Part shown: positions 25,932-33,476 of the stretch, in pieces | Numbering within the stretch: the first letter of the stretch is position 1 | How the letters are laid out: every line of letters begins with the position of its first letter | From: Streptomyces sp. D2-8 | GTDB taxonomy: Bacteria; Actinomycetota; Actinomycetes; Streptomycetales; Streptomycetaceae | Assembly (NCBI RefSeq): GCF_023184515.1 | Contig: NZ_JAAHBP010000027.1 | Location: 62,001 to 126,000, forward strand | Direction of reading: 5' to 3' | DNA length: 64,000 bases | Translations under genes and position numbers: made by a program | The notes under the pieces: model-generated | What the model saw: only the letters and a program-made list of their open reading frames with translations | Told to the model about the DNA's origin: nothing | Databases searched by the model: none

Positions 25932-27530
25932 TCACGTCGTCATGTCCCGCCGCCGCAACCCCGCCAGCCCGCAGGCCACCAGCAGCGCCGCCACCCCGGT
26001 CAGCACCAGCACCGGCCCCCACGCCATGGATCCGCCCGGCAGCTTCGGCAGATGACCGAACGGTGAGACGTCCAGCACCGCCTGCGGTACATCCAGCGCG
26101 GGCCCGATCCAGCCGATCAGAAGCACCGCCCCGGCGACGCCCCACGCCGCCATGGCCGCCCGGGGCAGGACCCCGTACAGCAGCACCGCCACCCCGCCGA
26201 TCACCCACACCGCCGGAAGCTGCACCAGGCACGCCCCCAGGATCGGGCCGGCCTCCTTGCCGTAGCCGACGGCGAAGCCGAGCCCGGCCAGCAGCATGAT
26301 CAGGGCGGCGCCGCCGAAGGCGATCACCAGATGCCCGGCGGCCAGGCGGAGCCGCCCCACCGCGTTCGCCAGCACCGGTTCCGCCCGGCCCGAGGTCTCC
26401 TCACCGTGCAGGCGCAGCACCGACGCCACGATGTACAGCGCCGCGATCAGGCCCAGCATCCCGACCATCGCCGCCAGGAACGCGTCCGTCAGGCCCGACT
26501 GGCCGCCCATCCGCTCGAAGATCCGCCGGGCGTTGTCGTTGTCGCCCACCAGGTCGGCCGCACCTTCGGTCATGCCGCCGTAGACGACCCCGGCCAGGAA
26601 GAAGCCGATGCTCCACCCCAGGACGCCGCCCCGCTGCAACCGCCAGGCCAGGGCGCCCGCGCTGCCCAGGCGGCCGGACGCCGGGCCCGGCCGGGTCGGC
26701 AGGAAGCTCATGCCGAGGTCCCGGCGGCCGGCCAGGGCGTAGGCCAGCGCGCCCTGGAGGGCCACCGCCCCGGCGAGCAGGGCCAGCACCCACCAGCGCT
26801 CGGACGCGTACGGCCGCAGGTTCTCCAGCCAGCCCAGCGGCGACAGCCAGGTCAGGACCGACGAGCCGTCGTCCGTCGCCGAGTCGCCCGCCGCGCGCAG
26901 GACGAACGCGGTCCCGAGCACCGCCGCCGTCAGGCCGCGGGCGAGCCGTGCGCTCTCCGTCAGCTGGGCGACGATCGCCGCCATGGTGGCGAAGACCATC
27001 CCGACCCCGGCGATCCCGAGCCCCAGGGCCAGGGCGCCGGCCGTGCCCCGGGCGGCCAGGCCCACCGTCAGCAGCAGCGCCAGTACGGCGTTCGCGACCG
27101 CCGCCGCCAGCAGGGCCGCCGTGAGGGAGGCCCGGCGGCCCACCATCCCGGACGCCACCAGCTCCTGACGGCCGCTCTCCTCCTCGTCCCGGGTGTGTCG
27201 TACGACGACCAGCAGACTCATCACGGCCGCCAGGGCACCGGCGTAGATCCCGACGCGCCAGGCCGTCAGGGCGCCCAGCGAGTCGCCGAAGACCGGGCCG
27301 ACCATCGCGCGCAGCGAGGAGTTGGTCTCCATCTGCCGGATCAGGTCGGCGCGTTCGGCCGGGGTGCCGTACAGGCCCTCCAGCGTGCCCGGCATGGACA
27401 GGACCATCAGCGCGTCGACCGCGACCCACACCGGGATCATCAGCCGGTCGCGGCGCAGCGCGAATCGCAACAGGATGCTCGTCCCGGCCAGTTGACGTGA
27501 ACTGCCGGGCCGCACCGCGAGGGCCGTCAT
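25932..27530 (-). CDS. ABC exporter, permease component
   Basis: A 532-residue membrane protein with about 12 hydrophobic segments arranged as two similar halves, of the multidrug or antibiotic-exporter type that pairs with a single ATPase (TipC/Tcr-like family). It contains EESGRQELVASGMVGRR and GEETSGRAEPVLANAVGR, two matching cytoplasmic loops, one in each half, which are typical of these duplicated permeases. The ATG at 27530 overlaps the ATPase stop by four bases. With the ATPase it forms an exporter operon whose likely repressor is the divergent MarR gene at 28581. Confidence 0.87.
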   Translation of the reverse strand: MTALAVRPGSSRQLAGTSILLRFALRRDRLMIPVWVAVDALMVLSMPGTLEGLYGTPAERADLIRQMETNSSLRAMVGPVFGDSLGALTAWRVGIYAGALAAVMSLLVVVRHTRDEEESGRQELVASGMVGRRASLTAALLAAAVANAVLALLLTVGLAARGTAGALALGLGIAGVGMVFATMAAIVAQLTESARLARGLTAAVLGTAFVLRAAGDSATDDGSSVLTWLSPLGWLENLRPYASERWWVLALLAGAVALQGALAYALAGRRDLGMSFLPTRPGPASGRLGSAGALAWRLQRGGVLGWSIGFFLAGVVYGGMTEGAADLVGDNDNARRIFERMGGQSGLTDAFLAAMVGMLGLIAALYIVASVLRLHGEETSGRAEPVLANAVGRLRLAAGHLVIAFGGAALIMLLAGLGFAVGYGKEAGPILGACLVQLPAVWVIGGVAVLLYGVLPRAAMAAWGVAGAVLLIGWIGPALDVPQAVLDVSPFGHLPKLPGGSMAWGPVLVLTGVAALLVACGLAGLRRRDMTT

Positions 27531-28507
27531 CGGGCCGCCGCCTTCGACTCGCCGGCCTCGGCCCCTTCGGCCCCCTCCTCCTGGTAGTGCCGCAGGAACA
27601 GTTCCTCCAGCGTCGGCGGCGTCGACGTCAGCGACCGTACGCCCGACTCGCTCAGCGACCGCAGGACGCCGTTCAGCCGGTCGGTGTCGACCTGGAGCCG
27701 GACGCGGTGCCCCTGCACGTCGAGGTCGTGCACACCGGGCAGTTCCGCCAGGCCGTCGGGCGGGCCCGCGAGTTCGGCGACGACGCTGGTGCGGGTCAGG
27801 TGGCGCAGGTCGGCGAGCGAACCGCTCTCGACCGTACGGCCGCCCCGGATGATGCTCACCCGGTCGCACAGCTCCTCGACCTCGCTGAGGATGTGGGAGG
27901 AGAGCAGGACCGTACGGCCCCGGTCGCGCTCCTCCTCGACGCAAGCCTGGAAGACCCCCTCCATCAGCGGGTCCAGGCCCGAGGTCGGCTCGTCCAGGAT
28001 CAGCAGGTCGACGTCCGAGGCGAACGCGGCGACCAGGGCGACCTTCTGCCGGTTTCCCTTGGAGTACGTGCGGCCCTTCTTGGTGGGGTCGAGTTCGAAA
28101 CGCTCGATCAGTTCCGCGCGTCGCCCCGCATCCAGCCCGCCCGCCCGTCGCCCACCGCCACCCTGCCTGACGCGCTTTGCGCGGCCCCCATCATGCAGCC
28201 GGCCGTAGAGGTCGATGACCTCGCCGCCGGAGAGGTTGCGCCACAGCGTCACGTCCCCGGGGACGTAGGCGATCCGGCGGTGCACCTCCACCGCGTCCGA
28301 CCACGGGTCGCGGCCGAGCACCTGCGCGGCGCCCGAGTCGGCGCGCAGCAGACCGAGCAGCACCCGGATGGTGGTGGACTTGCCCGAGCCGTTGGGGCCG
28401 AGGAAGCCGTGGACCTCGCCGGAGGCGACCTCCAGGTCGAGCCCGTCGAGCGCGTGGGTCCGTCCGAAGGACTTGTGCAGTCCGGAGACGGTGATGGCCT
28501 TCGTCAT
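27527..28507 (-). CDS. ABC exporter, ATP-binding component
   Basis: A 326-residue DrrA-like ATPase: Walker A GPNGSGKST at residues 37-45, signature YSKGNRQKV at about 149-157, Walker B LLILDEPTSGLDP at about 169-181, and the DrrA-type C-terminal domain. Between residues about 107 and 126, where relatives pass directly from the Q-loop region to the helical domain, it has a Gly/Arg-rich run (AKRVRQGGGGRRAGG) that looks inserted and has a codon pattern unlike its neighbours. It is first in the minus-strand exporter operon; the divergent spacer to the MarR gene is 73 bases and holds nested palindromes. Confidence 0.9.
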   Translation of the reverse strand: MTKAITVSGLHKSFGRTHALDGLDLEVASGEVHGFLGPNGSGKSTTIRVLLGLLRADSGAAQVLGRDPWSDAVEVHRRIAYVPGDVTLWRNLSGGEVIDLYGRLHDGGRAKRVRQGGGGRRAGGLDAGRRAELIERFELDPTKKGRTYSKGNRQKVALVAAFASDVDLLILDEPTSGLDPLMEGVFQACVEEERDRGRTVLLSSHILSEVEELCDRVSIIRGGRTVESGSLADLRHLTRTSVVAELAGPPDGLAELPGVHDLDVQGHRVRLQVDTDRLNGVLRSLSESGVRSLTSTPPTLEELFLRHYQEEGAEGAEAGESKAAAR

Positions 28508-28518
28508 GCTCCAGAACG

Positions 28519-28557
28519 TACGCTTGCTTCAGAAATTTGTGAAGTTAAGGAAGCGTA
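28519..28557. promoter_or_regulatory. nested palindrome in AT-rich exporter/MarR divergent promoter
   Basis: TACGCTTGCTT at 28519-28529 and AAGGAAGCGTA at 28547-28557 are inverted repeats with one mismatch. Inside them CTTCA (28527-28531) and TGAAG (28540-28544) form a second, perfect pair. The whole spacer is strikingly AT-rich for this genome. This is the expected place for the MarR protein to bind and control both its own gene and the exporter. Confidence 0.7.
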
Positions 28558-28580
28558 TAAATCATCGATAGGATGGGCGG

Positions 28581-29078
28581 ATGACGGAATCAGCCGGGAG
28601 GGACCGGAACGCGGAGGCCGTGTCGAGGTTCGTGGAGTCCTTCGCGGCGCAGCTCGTCGAGGCCGGGATGCAGCGGATGCCCGCGCGGGTCTTCGTCGCG
28701 CTCCTCTCCTCCGACGAGGGCTCGATGACCTCCGCCGAGCTGGGGGAGCAGCTGCGGATCAGTCCGGCGGCGGTGTCCGGGGCGGTGCGCTACCTGGCCC
28801 AGACGCACATGGTCTCGCGCGAGCGGGAGCCGGGCTCACGCCGGGAGCGTTACCGGGTGCACGGAGATCAGTGGTACGAGGCCCTGGCCAATCGTGATGC
28901 CGTCCTCAAGCGGTGGGAGGTGGCCCTGCGTGACGGGGTCACCAGCCTTGGCGCCGACACTCCGGCCGGCCGCCGCATCTCCGAGACGCTCGCCTTCTTC
29001 GAGTTCATGCAGAGCGAACTCGCGGAGCTGATGGAACGCTGGCGTGTGCACCGGGAGAAGACGTTCGGGCAGGAATGA
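28581..29078 (+). CDS. MarR/GbsR-like transcriptional regulator
   Basis: A 165-residue winged-helix protein. The recognition region is SAELGEQLRISPAAVSGAVRYL near residues 51-72 followed by the wing MVSREREPGSRRERYRV, and the C-terminal helices (ETLAFFEFMQSELAELMERW) should form the dimer. It is divergent from the ABC exporter and most likely its ligand-responsive repressor. The ATG at 28581 follows GATAGGATGGGCGG, a weak ribosome binding site. Confidence 0.88.
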   Translation: MTESAGRDRNAEAVSRFVESFAAQLVEAGMQRMPARVFVALLSSDEGSMTSAELGEQLRISPAAVSGAVRYLAQTHMVSREREPGSRRERYRVHGDQWYEALANRDAVLKRWEVALRDGVTSLGADTPAGRRISETLAFFEFMQSELAELMERWRVHREKTFGQE

Positions 29079-29091
29079 CCAGCGGTGCGGT

Positions 29092-29973
29092 TCACGGCCC
29101 CGCCGGCACCGTCAGCCCCCACGCGCCCTCCCGCACCACCCACGTCCGGGTCCGCACCGGTCCCGACACCACCGTGTCCGCGCGGTAGCGGAAGTGCGCC
29201 CCGGACACCGTCACCGTCCGGCCCCGCGCCAGCAGTGCCGAGGCCTCCGCGCCCACCGACACCGGTCTGACCTCCACCGACGCGACGCCCGCGGCGGCCG
29301 GTGACACCGACACCGCCTCCACCGGCTGGTTCAGGTCGACGAGGGTCTCCCCGTCCACCTCGACCCGCAGCCGGGACGGCCCCGGCTCCGGCGCGGCGGC
29401 GAGCCGGGACGGGCGGCCCGCCGGAACCAGCGTCCGGACCAGGGACTGGCAGGTCCGCAGCCACGGGTGGCCCGGCACGGCGTCCGGATCCGGCTCGGTC
29501 TGCGGGCCCGTCCCGGCGGGGGCGGGCCGCAGCGGCGGTATCCGCAACGCGCCGAGCACCACCCCGTCGCTGTCGTCGACCATCAGGTCCATCCGCCGCT
29601 CGACCCCGTCGAGCACCGCCCGCGCCGCCGCCACCGTCCCCGTCGGCACCCCCAGCGACCGGGCCAGGGACAGGGCGCCCCCGACCGGCACCACCGACAG
29701 CGCGCACCCGGCCAGCTCCCGGTGCCGGTGCAGCAGCGCCACCGCGCGGATCAGGGCCCGGTCGTCGCCCACCACCACCGGTCGCCGTGAGCCCCGCCGG
29801 GCCAGCGCCCGGGCGAATTCCTCCGGCCCCTCGGGCAGGCACAGCTTCATGCCGGCACCCGCGCCGAGCACGTCTTTCGCGATCCGAACGGACTCGCCGT
29901 CCGACCGGCGGGCGACCGGATCGACCACCACCAACAGCTGCTCGGACGTCGCGGAAGTCGCCACCTCGGCCAT
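29092..29973 (-). CDS. diacylglycerol kinase catalytic-domain homologue, active site degenerate
   Basis: A 293-residue protein with the order of a DAGK/LCB5 lipid kinase: an N-terminal LLVVVDPVARRSD strand, then a place where GGDGT is expected but VVGDDRALIRAV is found, then VVPVGGALSLARSLGVP in the position of the usual PLGTGNDLARSLGIP, and a beta-rich C-terminal domain. Loss of the glycine-rich ATP loop and of the Asn-Asp pair suggests it no longer phosphorylates lipid in the usual way. The ATG at 29973 is used; longer frames upstream cross the purA promoter region. It is divergent from purA and convergent with the MarR gene (13 bases apart). Confidence 0.72.
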   Translation of the reverse strand: MAEVATSATSEQLLVVVDPVARRSDGESVRIAKDVLGAGAGMKLCLPEGPEEFARALARRGSRRPVVVGDDRALIRAVALLHRHRELAGCALSVVPVGGALSLARSLGVPTGTVAAARAVLDGVERRMDLMVDDSDGVVLGALRIPPLRPAPAGTGPQTEPDPDAVPGHPWLRTCQSLVRTLVPAGRPSRLAAAPEPGPSRLRVEVDGETLVDLNQPVEAVSVSPAAAGVASVEVRPVSVGAEASALLARGRTVTVSGAHFRYRADTVVSGPVRTRTWVVREGAWGLTVPAGP

Positions 29974-30006
29974 GCCTCGCTTCCTCGGGTAGCATCTTTG
30001 TGCAAG

Positions 30007-30034
30007 AGCCCCTTGCGCTATTGCGCCAGGGGCT
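30007..30034 (+). terminator. hairpin in the purA upstream region
   Basis: AGCCCCTTGCGC and GCGCCAGGGGCT form a 12-bp stem with one mismatch and a TATT loop, followed by TCGTCT. It lies 125 bases before the purA start and 34 bases from the divergent DAGK-like start. It could be a leader attenuator of purA or a terminator for antisense reads; the sequence alone does not decide. Confidence 0.55.
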
Positions 30035-30158
30035 TCGTCTATTCCGGGGCATCCGGTCCGACGGTTGGCGGCCAACGGTGGTCGCGGTGCACGCGGTGGT
30101 ACACCGCCGCGTTCGCCCTCGACCATGGACATGCCCCGCCCGGAAGGGGTGTACGCGC

Positions 30159-31442
30159 GTGCCCGCACTTGTGCTGCTCGGTGCTCAGTGGGGTGACGAA
30201 GGCAAGGGAAAGGCCACCGACCTTCTCGGTGGATCCGTGGACTATGTAGTGCGCTACCAGGGCGGCAACAACGCCGGCCACACGGTGGTCGTGGGTGACC
30301 AGAAGTATGCACTGCACCTCCTCCCTTCCGGAATCCTGTCTCCCGGCTGTACGCCGGTCATCGGAAACGGCGTCGTCGTCGACCCGTCGGTCCTGCTCTC
30401 CGAGCTGAGCGGTCTGAACGAGCGTGGCGTCGACACGTCCAAGCTCCTCATCAGCGGAAACGCGCACATCATCACGCCGTACAACGTGACGGTGGACAAG
30501 GTGACCGAGCGCTTCCTCGGCAAGCGGAAGATCGGTACGACCGGGCGCGGCATCGGCCCGACCTACGCCGACAAGATCAACCGCGTCGGCATCCGCGTGC
30601 AGGACCTGTACGACGAGTCGATCCTCACGCAGAAGGTCGAGGCGGCCCTCGACATAAAGAACCAGGTCCTCACCAAGCTCTACAACCGGCGCGCGATCGC
30701 CGTGGACCAGGTGGTCGAGGAGCTGCTGGCCTACGCCGACAAGCTCGCGCCGTACGTCGCCGACACCGTCCTGGTCCTCAACCAGGCGCTGGAGGAGGAC
30801 AAGGTCGTCCTGTTCGAGGGCGGCCAGGGCACGCTGCTCGACATCGACCACGGCACGTATCCCTTCGTCACCTCGTCGAACCCGACCGCGGGCGGCGCCT
30901 GCACCGGTGCCGGCGTGGGCCCGACGAAGATCAGCCGGGTCATCGGCATCCTCAAGGCCTACACGACCCGTGTCGGCGCGGGACCGTTCCCGACGGAGCT
31001 CTTCGACGAGGACGGCGAGGCGCTGCGCCGCATCGGCGGTGAGCGCGGTGTCACCACCGGCCGTGACCGCCGCTGCGGCTGGTTCGACGCGGTCATCGCC
31101 CGCTACGCGACCCGCGTGAACGGCCTGACCGACTTCTTCCTCACCAAGCTCGACGTCCTCACCGGCTGGGAGCAGATCCCGGTCTGCGTGGCGTACGAGA
31201 TCGACGGAAAGCGCGTCGAGGAGCTCCCGTACTCCCAGACCGATTTCCACCACGCCAAGCCGGTCTACGAGATGCTCCCGGGCTGGAACGAGGACATCTC
31301 CAAGGCCAAGTCCTTCGGTGACCTGCCGAAGAACGCCCAGGCGTACGTGAAGGCGCTGGAGGAGATGTCCGGCGCCCCGATCTCCGCGATCGGCGTGGGC
31401 CCGGGCCGGGACGAGACGATCGAGATCAACTCGTTCATCTGA
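30159..31442 (+). CDS. purA: adenylosuccinate synthetase
   Basis: A 427-residue enzyme that joins IMP and aspartate using GTP, the first committed step to AMP. GDEGKGK at residues 12-18 is the GTP-binding loop, followed by RYQGGNNAGHTV, GTTGRGIGPTYADK, FEGGQGTLLDIDHGTYPFVT and TKLDVL. The GTG at 30159 with GGAAGGGG ten bases upstream gives the standard length; the frame is open further upstream but there is no family homology there. A terminator hairpin follows at 31461. Confidence 0.97.
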   Translation: MPALVLLGAQWGDEGKGKATDLLGGSVDYVVRYQGGNNAGHTVVVGDQKYALHLLPSGILSPGCTPVIGNGVVVDPSVLLSELSGLNERGVDTSKLLISGNAHIITPYNVTVDKVTERFLGKRKIGTTGRGIGPTYADKINRVGIRVQDLYDESILTQKVEAALDIKNQVLTKLYNRRAIAVDQVVEELLAYADKLAPYVADTVLVLNQALEEDKVVLFEGGQGTLLDIDHGTYPFVTSSNPTAGGACTGAGVGPTKISRVIGILKAYTTRVGAGPFPTELFDEDGEALRRIGGERGVTTGRDRRCGWFDAVIARYATRVNGLTDFFLTKLDVLTGWEQIPVCVAYEIDGKRVEELPYSQTDFHHAKPVYEMLPGWNEDISKAKSFGDLPKNAQAYVKALEEMSGAPISAIGVGPGRDETIEINSFI

Positions 31443-31460
31443 CCCGCACCACCCTCCACC

Positions 31461-31490
31461 GGCCGCCCCTCGTGCACACGGGGGGCGGCC
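31461..31490 (+). terminator. purA terminator hairpin
   Basis: GGCCGCCCC at 31461-31469 pairs with GGGGCGGCC at 31482-31490; the loop CGTGCACACG is itself partly self-complementary. It starts 18 bases after the purA stop. Confidence 0.75.
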
Positions 31491-31577
31491 TGCGTTTGCT
31501 CGCAGGGAGAGTTGCCGGGAACGGGCATACGCTGAAGCCATACCCACGCGTACGTCGACCAGGAGAAGGTGAGTGCG

Positions 31578-31871
31578 ATGCGGGTACTGCTCAAGGCCTC
31601 CATGGACACGGAGAAGGCCAACGAGGCCATCCGGAACGGCACTCTGGGCAAGCTGATCCAGGAGTCGATGGAACAGATCAAGCCCGAAGCGGCCTATTTC
31701 ACCACCGACCATGGCAAGCGCACCGCCTACGTGGTCTTCGACATGCAGGACAGCTGGCAGATGCCGGTACTCAGCGAGCCCTTCTTCCTCCAGCTGGGCG
31801 CGGAGATCTCCTACACGCCGGTGATGAACATGGAGGACGTGCAGAAGGGCCTCTCCCAGCTGGGACGCTGA
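31578..31871 (+). CDS. conserved hypothetical protein (97 aa)
   Basis: A 97-residue soluble alpha/beta protein beginning MRVLLKASMDTEKANEAIRN and containing KPEAAYFTTDHGKRTAYVVF and a C-terminal YTPVMNMEDVQKGL. The pattern of a ferredoxin-like fold (strand, helix, strand, strand, helix, strand) is plausible and recalls small dimeric alpha-beta barrel proteins such as the DUF3303 group. No function is known to me. The ATG at 31578 lies eight bases after AGGAGAAGG; the in-frame GTG at 31569 is too close to that site. It is convergent with the next gene. Confidence 0.75.
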   Translation: MRVLLKASMDTEKANEAIRNGTLGKLIQESMEQIKPEAAYFTTDHGKRTAYVVFDMQDSWQMPVLSEPFFLQLGAEISYTPVMNMEDVQKGLSQLGR

Positions 31872-31880
31872 GCCGTCGGC

Positions 31881-32531
31881 TCAGCTGAAGACGATCATCG
31901 ATCCCTGGGCGAGACTGCGGGTCACGGCCGCGTGCAGGCCCAGCCAGACGTGCCGTTCGCGGGCGAACGGACTGGGATCGTACGGGGCGGCGACGGCGGG
32001 TTCCTCCAGCTCCGTCGGGGCGAGCGGCGGCTGGGGGGCCGCCGGCGGGTTGGCCGGGTCGATGCCGATGACCGGGGCGACCAGCTCCAGTTCCCGCAGC
32101 AGGGCGTGCGAGGAACCCAGCGGGCCACCGCCGGCGAGGAGATGTTCGTCGGCGAGCGGGCTGGGGAAGTCGACGGGGACGTAGGCGCCCGCGTGGTCGT
32201 AGTGCCAGACCAGGTGCGACTGCTGGGCCGTCGACTCGAACATCTCCAGCAACTGCTCGTAGTCGCCGCCGAGTTCGTCCACGGGCGTCACCGCCAGGCC
32301 GCACACCTGGAGCAGGTAGGCGCGGCGCAGGAAGTGCAACGCGTCGTAGTCGAAGCCCGCGACCGGGGCGACCTCGCCGGACAGGCCCGGCATGTACTGG
32401 TACACCGGCACCGGTGGCAGACCGGCCTCGGCGAGCACCTTGTTGTATTGCGCGAGTTCCTCGGCGAACGGGTTGTCCGGCGTGTGGCACAACACGTCGA
32501 CTAGCGGTACCAGCCACAGGTCACAGGCCAA
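31881..32531 (-). CDS. conserved hypothetical protein (216 aa)
   Basis: A 216-residue soluble, acidic protein without recognisable domain. The N-terminal half begins WLVPLVDVLCHTPDNPFAEE and contains FDYDALHFLRRAYLLQVCGL; the middle has WHYDHAGAYVPVDFP, a segment suggesting a ligand-binding or immunity-type fold. The start is a TTG at 32531 with GAGGAG six bases upstream; no ATG or GTG gives as good a site. I recall similar proteins at this position in streptomycetes but no function. It ends ten bases from the convergent 97-residue protein gene. Confidence 0.72.
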   Translation of the reverse strand: MACDLWLVPLVDVLCHTPDNPFAEELAQYNKVLAEAGLPPVPVYQYMPGLSGEVAPVAGFDYDALHFLRRAYLLQVCGLAVTPVDELGGDYEQLLEMFESTAQQSHLVWHYDHAGAYVPVDFPSPLADEHLLAGGGPLGSSHALLRELELVAPVIGIDPANPPAAPQPPLAPTELEEPAVAAPYDPSPFARERHVWLGLHAAVTRSLAQGSMIVFS

Positions 32532-32652
32532 AGAAGGCTCCTCGCTCAGCGCGGTGGTCGGGTAGCACGGTGGTCAAGAAGGGTAGCGGTGCGGCACGGT
32601 CACGGCTCCCGCCGTGCATGTCCCATACCCATACGGACAGCGCCGACGCAGG

Positions 32653-33354
32653 TCATCCGGGAGCGAGCCGCTCGATCAGGGCGAGCGAGTGCGTGTTGTA
32701 CGCGGCGATGATCGCCCGGGCGGCGTCGTTGTCCCGGTCGATCAGGGCGTCGACCAGCTGGGTGTGATCGGCCCACAGTTCGCCGCGCAGATCGGTGAGC
32801 CGGCGCAGGTGCTGCACCGCGCAGACCCAGGTCTGCACGCGCAGCCGGTGCAGGAAGTCCGCGAGGTAGGGGTTGCCGAAGCAGGCGCCGAGCTCGCGCC
32901 AGAAGCGCAGGTCGTAACCGATGAGGACGGTGAGGTCACCGGCCGCGGCGGCCCGCTGCGCCTCCTCCCCGCGCCTGCGGACCCCGGCGACGACGGCGGC
33001 GGCCCGGGGATCGTCGGGCCGCACCGCGTTGGGGCGCCCCTCGTTCAGCGCGAGGAACATCCCCTCGATGACCAGTCCGCGGGCCTCGATCATGCCGCGG
33101 AAATCCTCGACCGAGTACTCGTGGACCCGGAAGCCGCGGTGCTGGTCGGCTTCGAGGAGACCCTGCGCGGACAGGTCGACGAGCGCCTCGCGCACCGGCG
33201 TCGCGGAGACCCCGTACTGCTCGGCGATCTCCTTGACCGTGAACTCCTGCCCCGGCTGGAGACGCCCGGCCAGCACCTCGTCACGAAGGGCGTCGGCGAT
33301 CTGCTGTCGCAGGGTGCTGCGCGTCACGGCGCCGTTGCCGGAGCTGGCGGGCAT
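32653..33354 (-). CDS. GntR-family regulator (FCD domain)
   Basis: A 233-residue regulator: winged helix-turn-helix with LRDEVLAGRLQPGQEFTVKE and GVSATPVREALVDL near residues 24-60, then an all-helical FCD ligand domain (ARGLVIEGMFLALNEGR, RFWRELGACFGN, DHTQLVDALIDRDNDAA) carrying the usual metal- or acid-binding residues. Such regulators respond to organic acids or amino acids. The ATG at 33354 is chosen; a GCGTATACGC palindrome lies 39 bases upstream. The class III aminotransferase gene, on the same strand, ends 123 bases before it and may be its target. Confidence 0.88.
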   Translation of the reverse strand: MPASSGNGAVTRSTLRQQIADALRDEVLAGRLQPGQEFTVKEIAEQYGVSATPVREALVDLSAQGLLEADQHRGFRVHEYSVEDFRGMIEARGLVIEGMFLALNEGRPNAVRPDDPRAAAVVAGVRRRGEEAQRAAAAGDLTVLIGYDLRFWRELGACFGNPYLADFLHRLRVQTWVCAVQHLRRLTDLRGELWADHTQLVDALIDRDNDAARAIIAAYNTHSLALIERLAPG

Positions 33355-33392
33355 GGTCAGGGCGTCTCCCTCGTCGCGTTCGGGTGGCGTGC

Positions 33393-33402
33393 GCGTATAC
33401 GC
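33393..33402. promoter_or_regulatory. candidate GntR operator GCGTATACGC
   Basis: A perfect ten-base palindrome 39 bases upstream of the GntR start. GTATAC cores are common in FadR-subfamily operators, so autoregulation is plausible; a single short palindrome is modest evidence. Confidence 0.45.
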
Positions 33403-33476
33403 AGGTCTACGAGCACGCCACCTTACGCGTTCGAATGAGGCCCGAGGATGTCGGCTACTGACGGGTTTACAGGTAT

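Noticed and set aside
29301..30158. N-terminal extension of purA to over 700 residues
   Set aside because: The added part is low complexity and antisense to the DAGK-like gene; the GTG at 30159 gives the standard PurA length.
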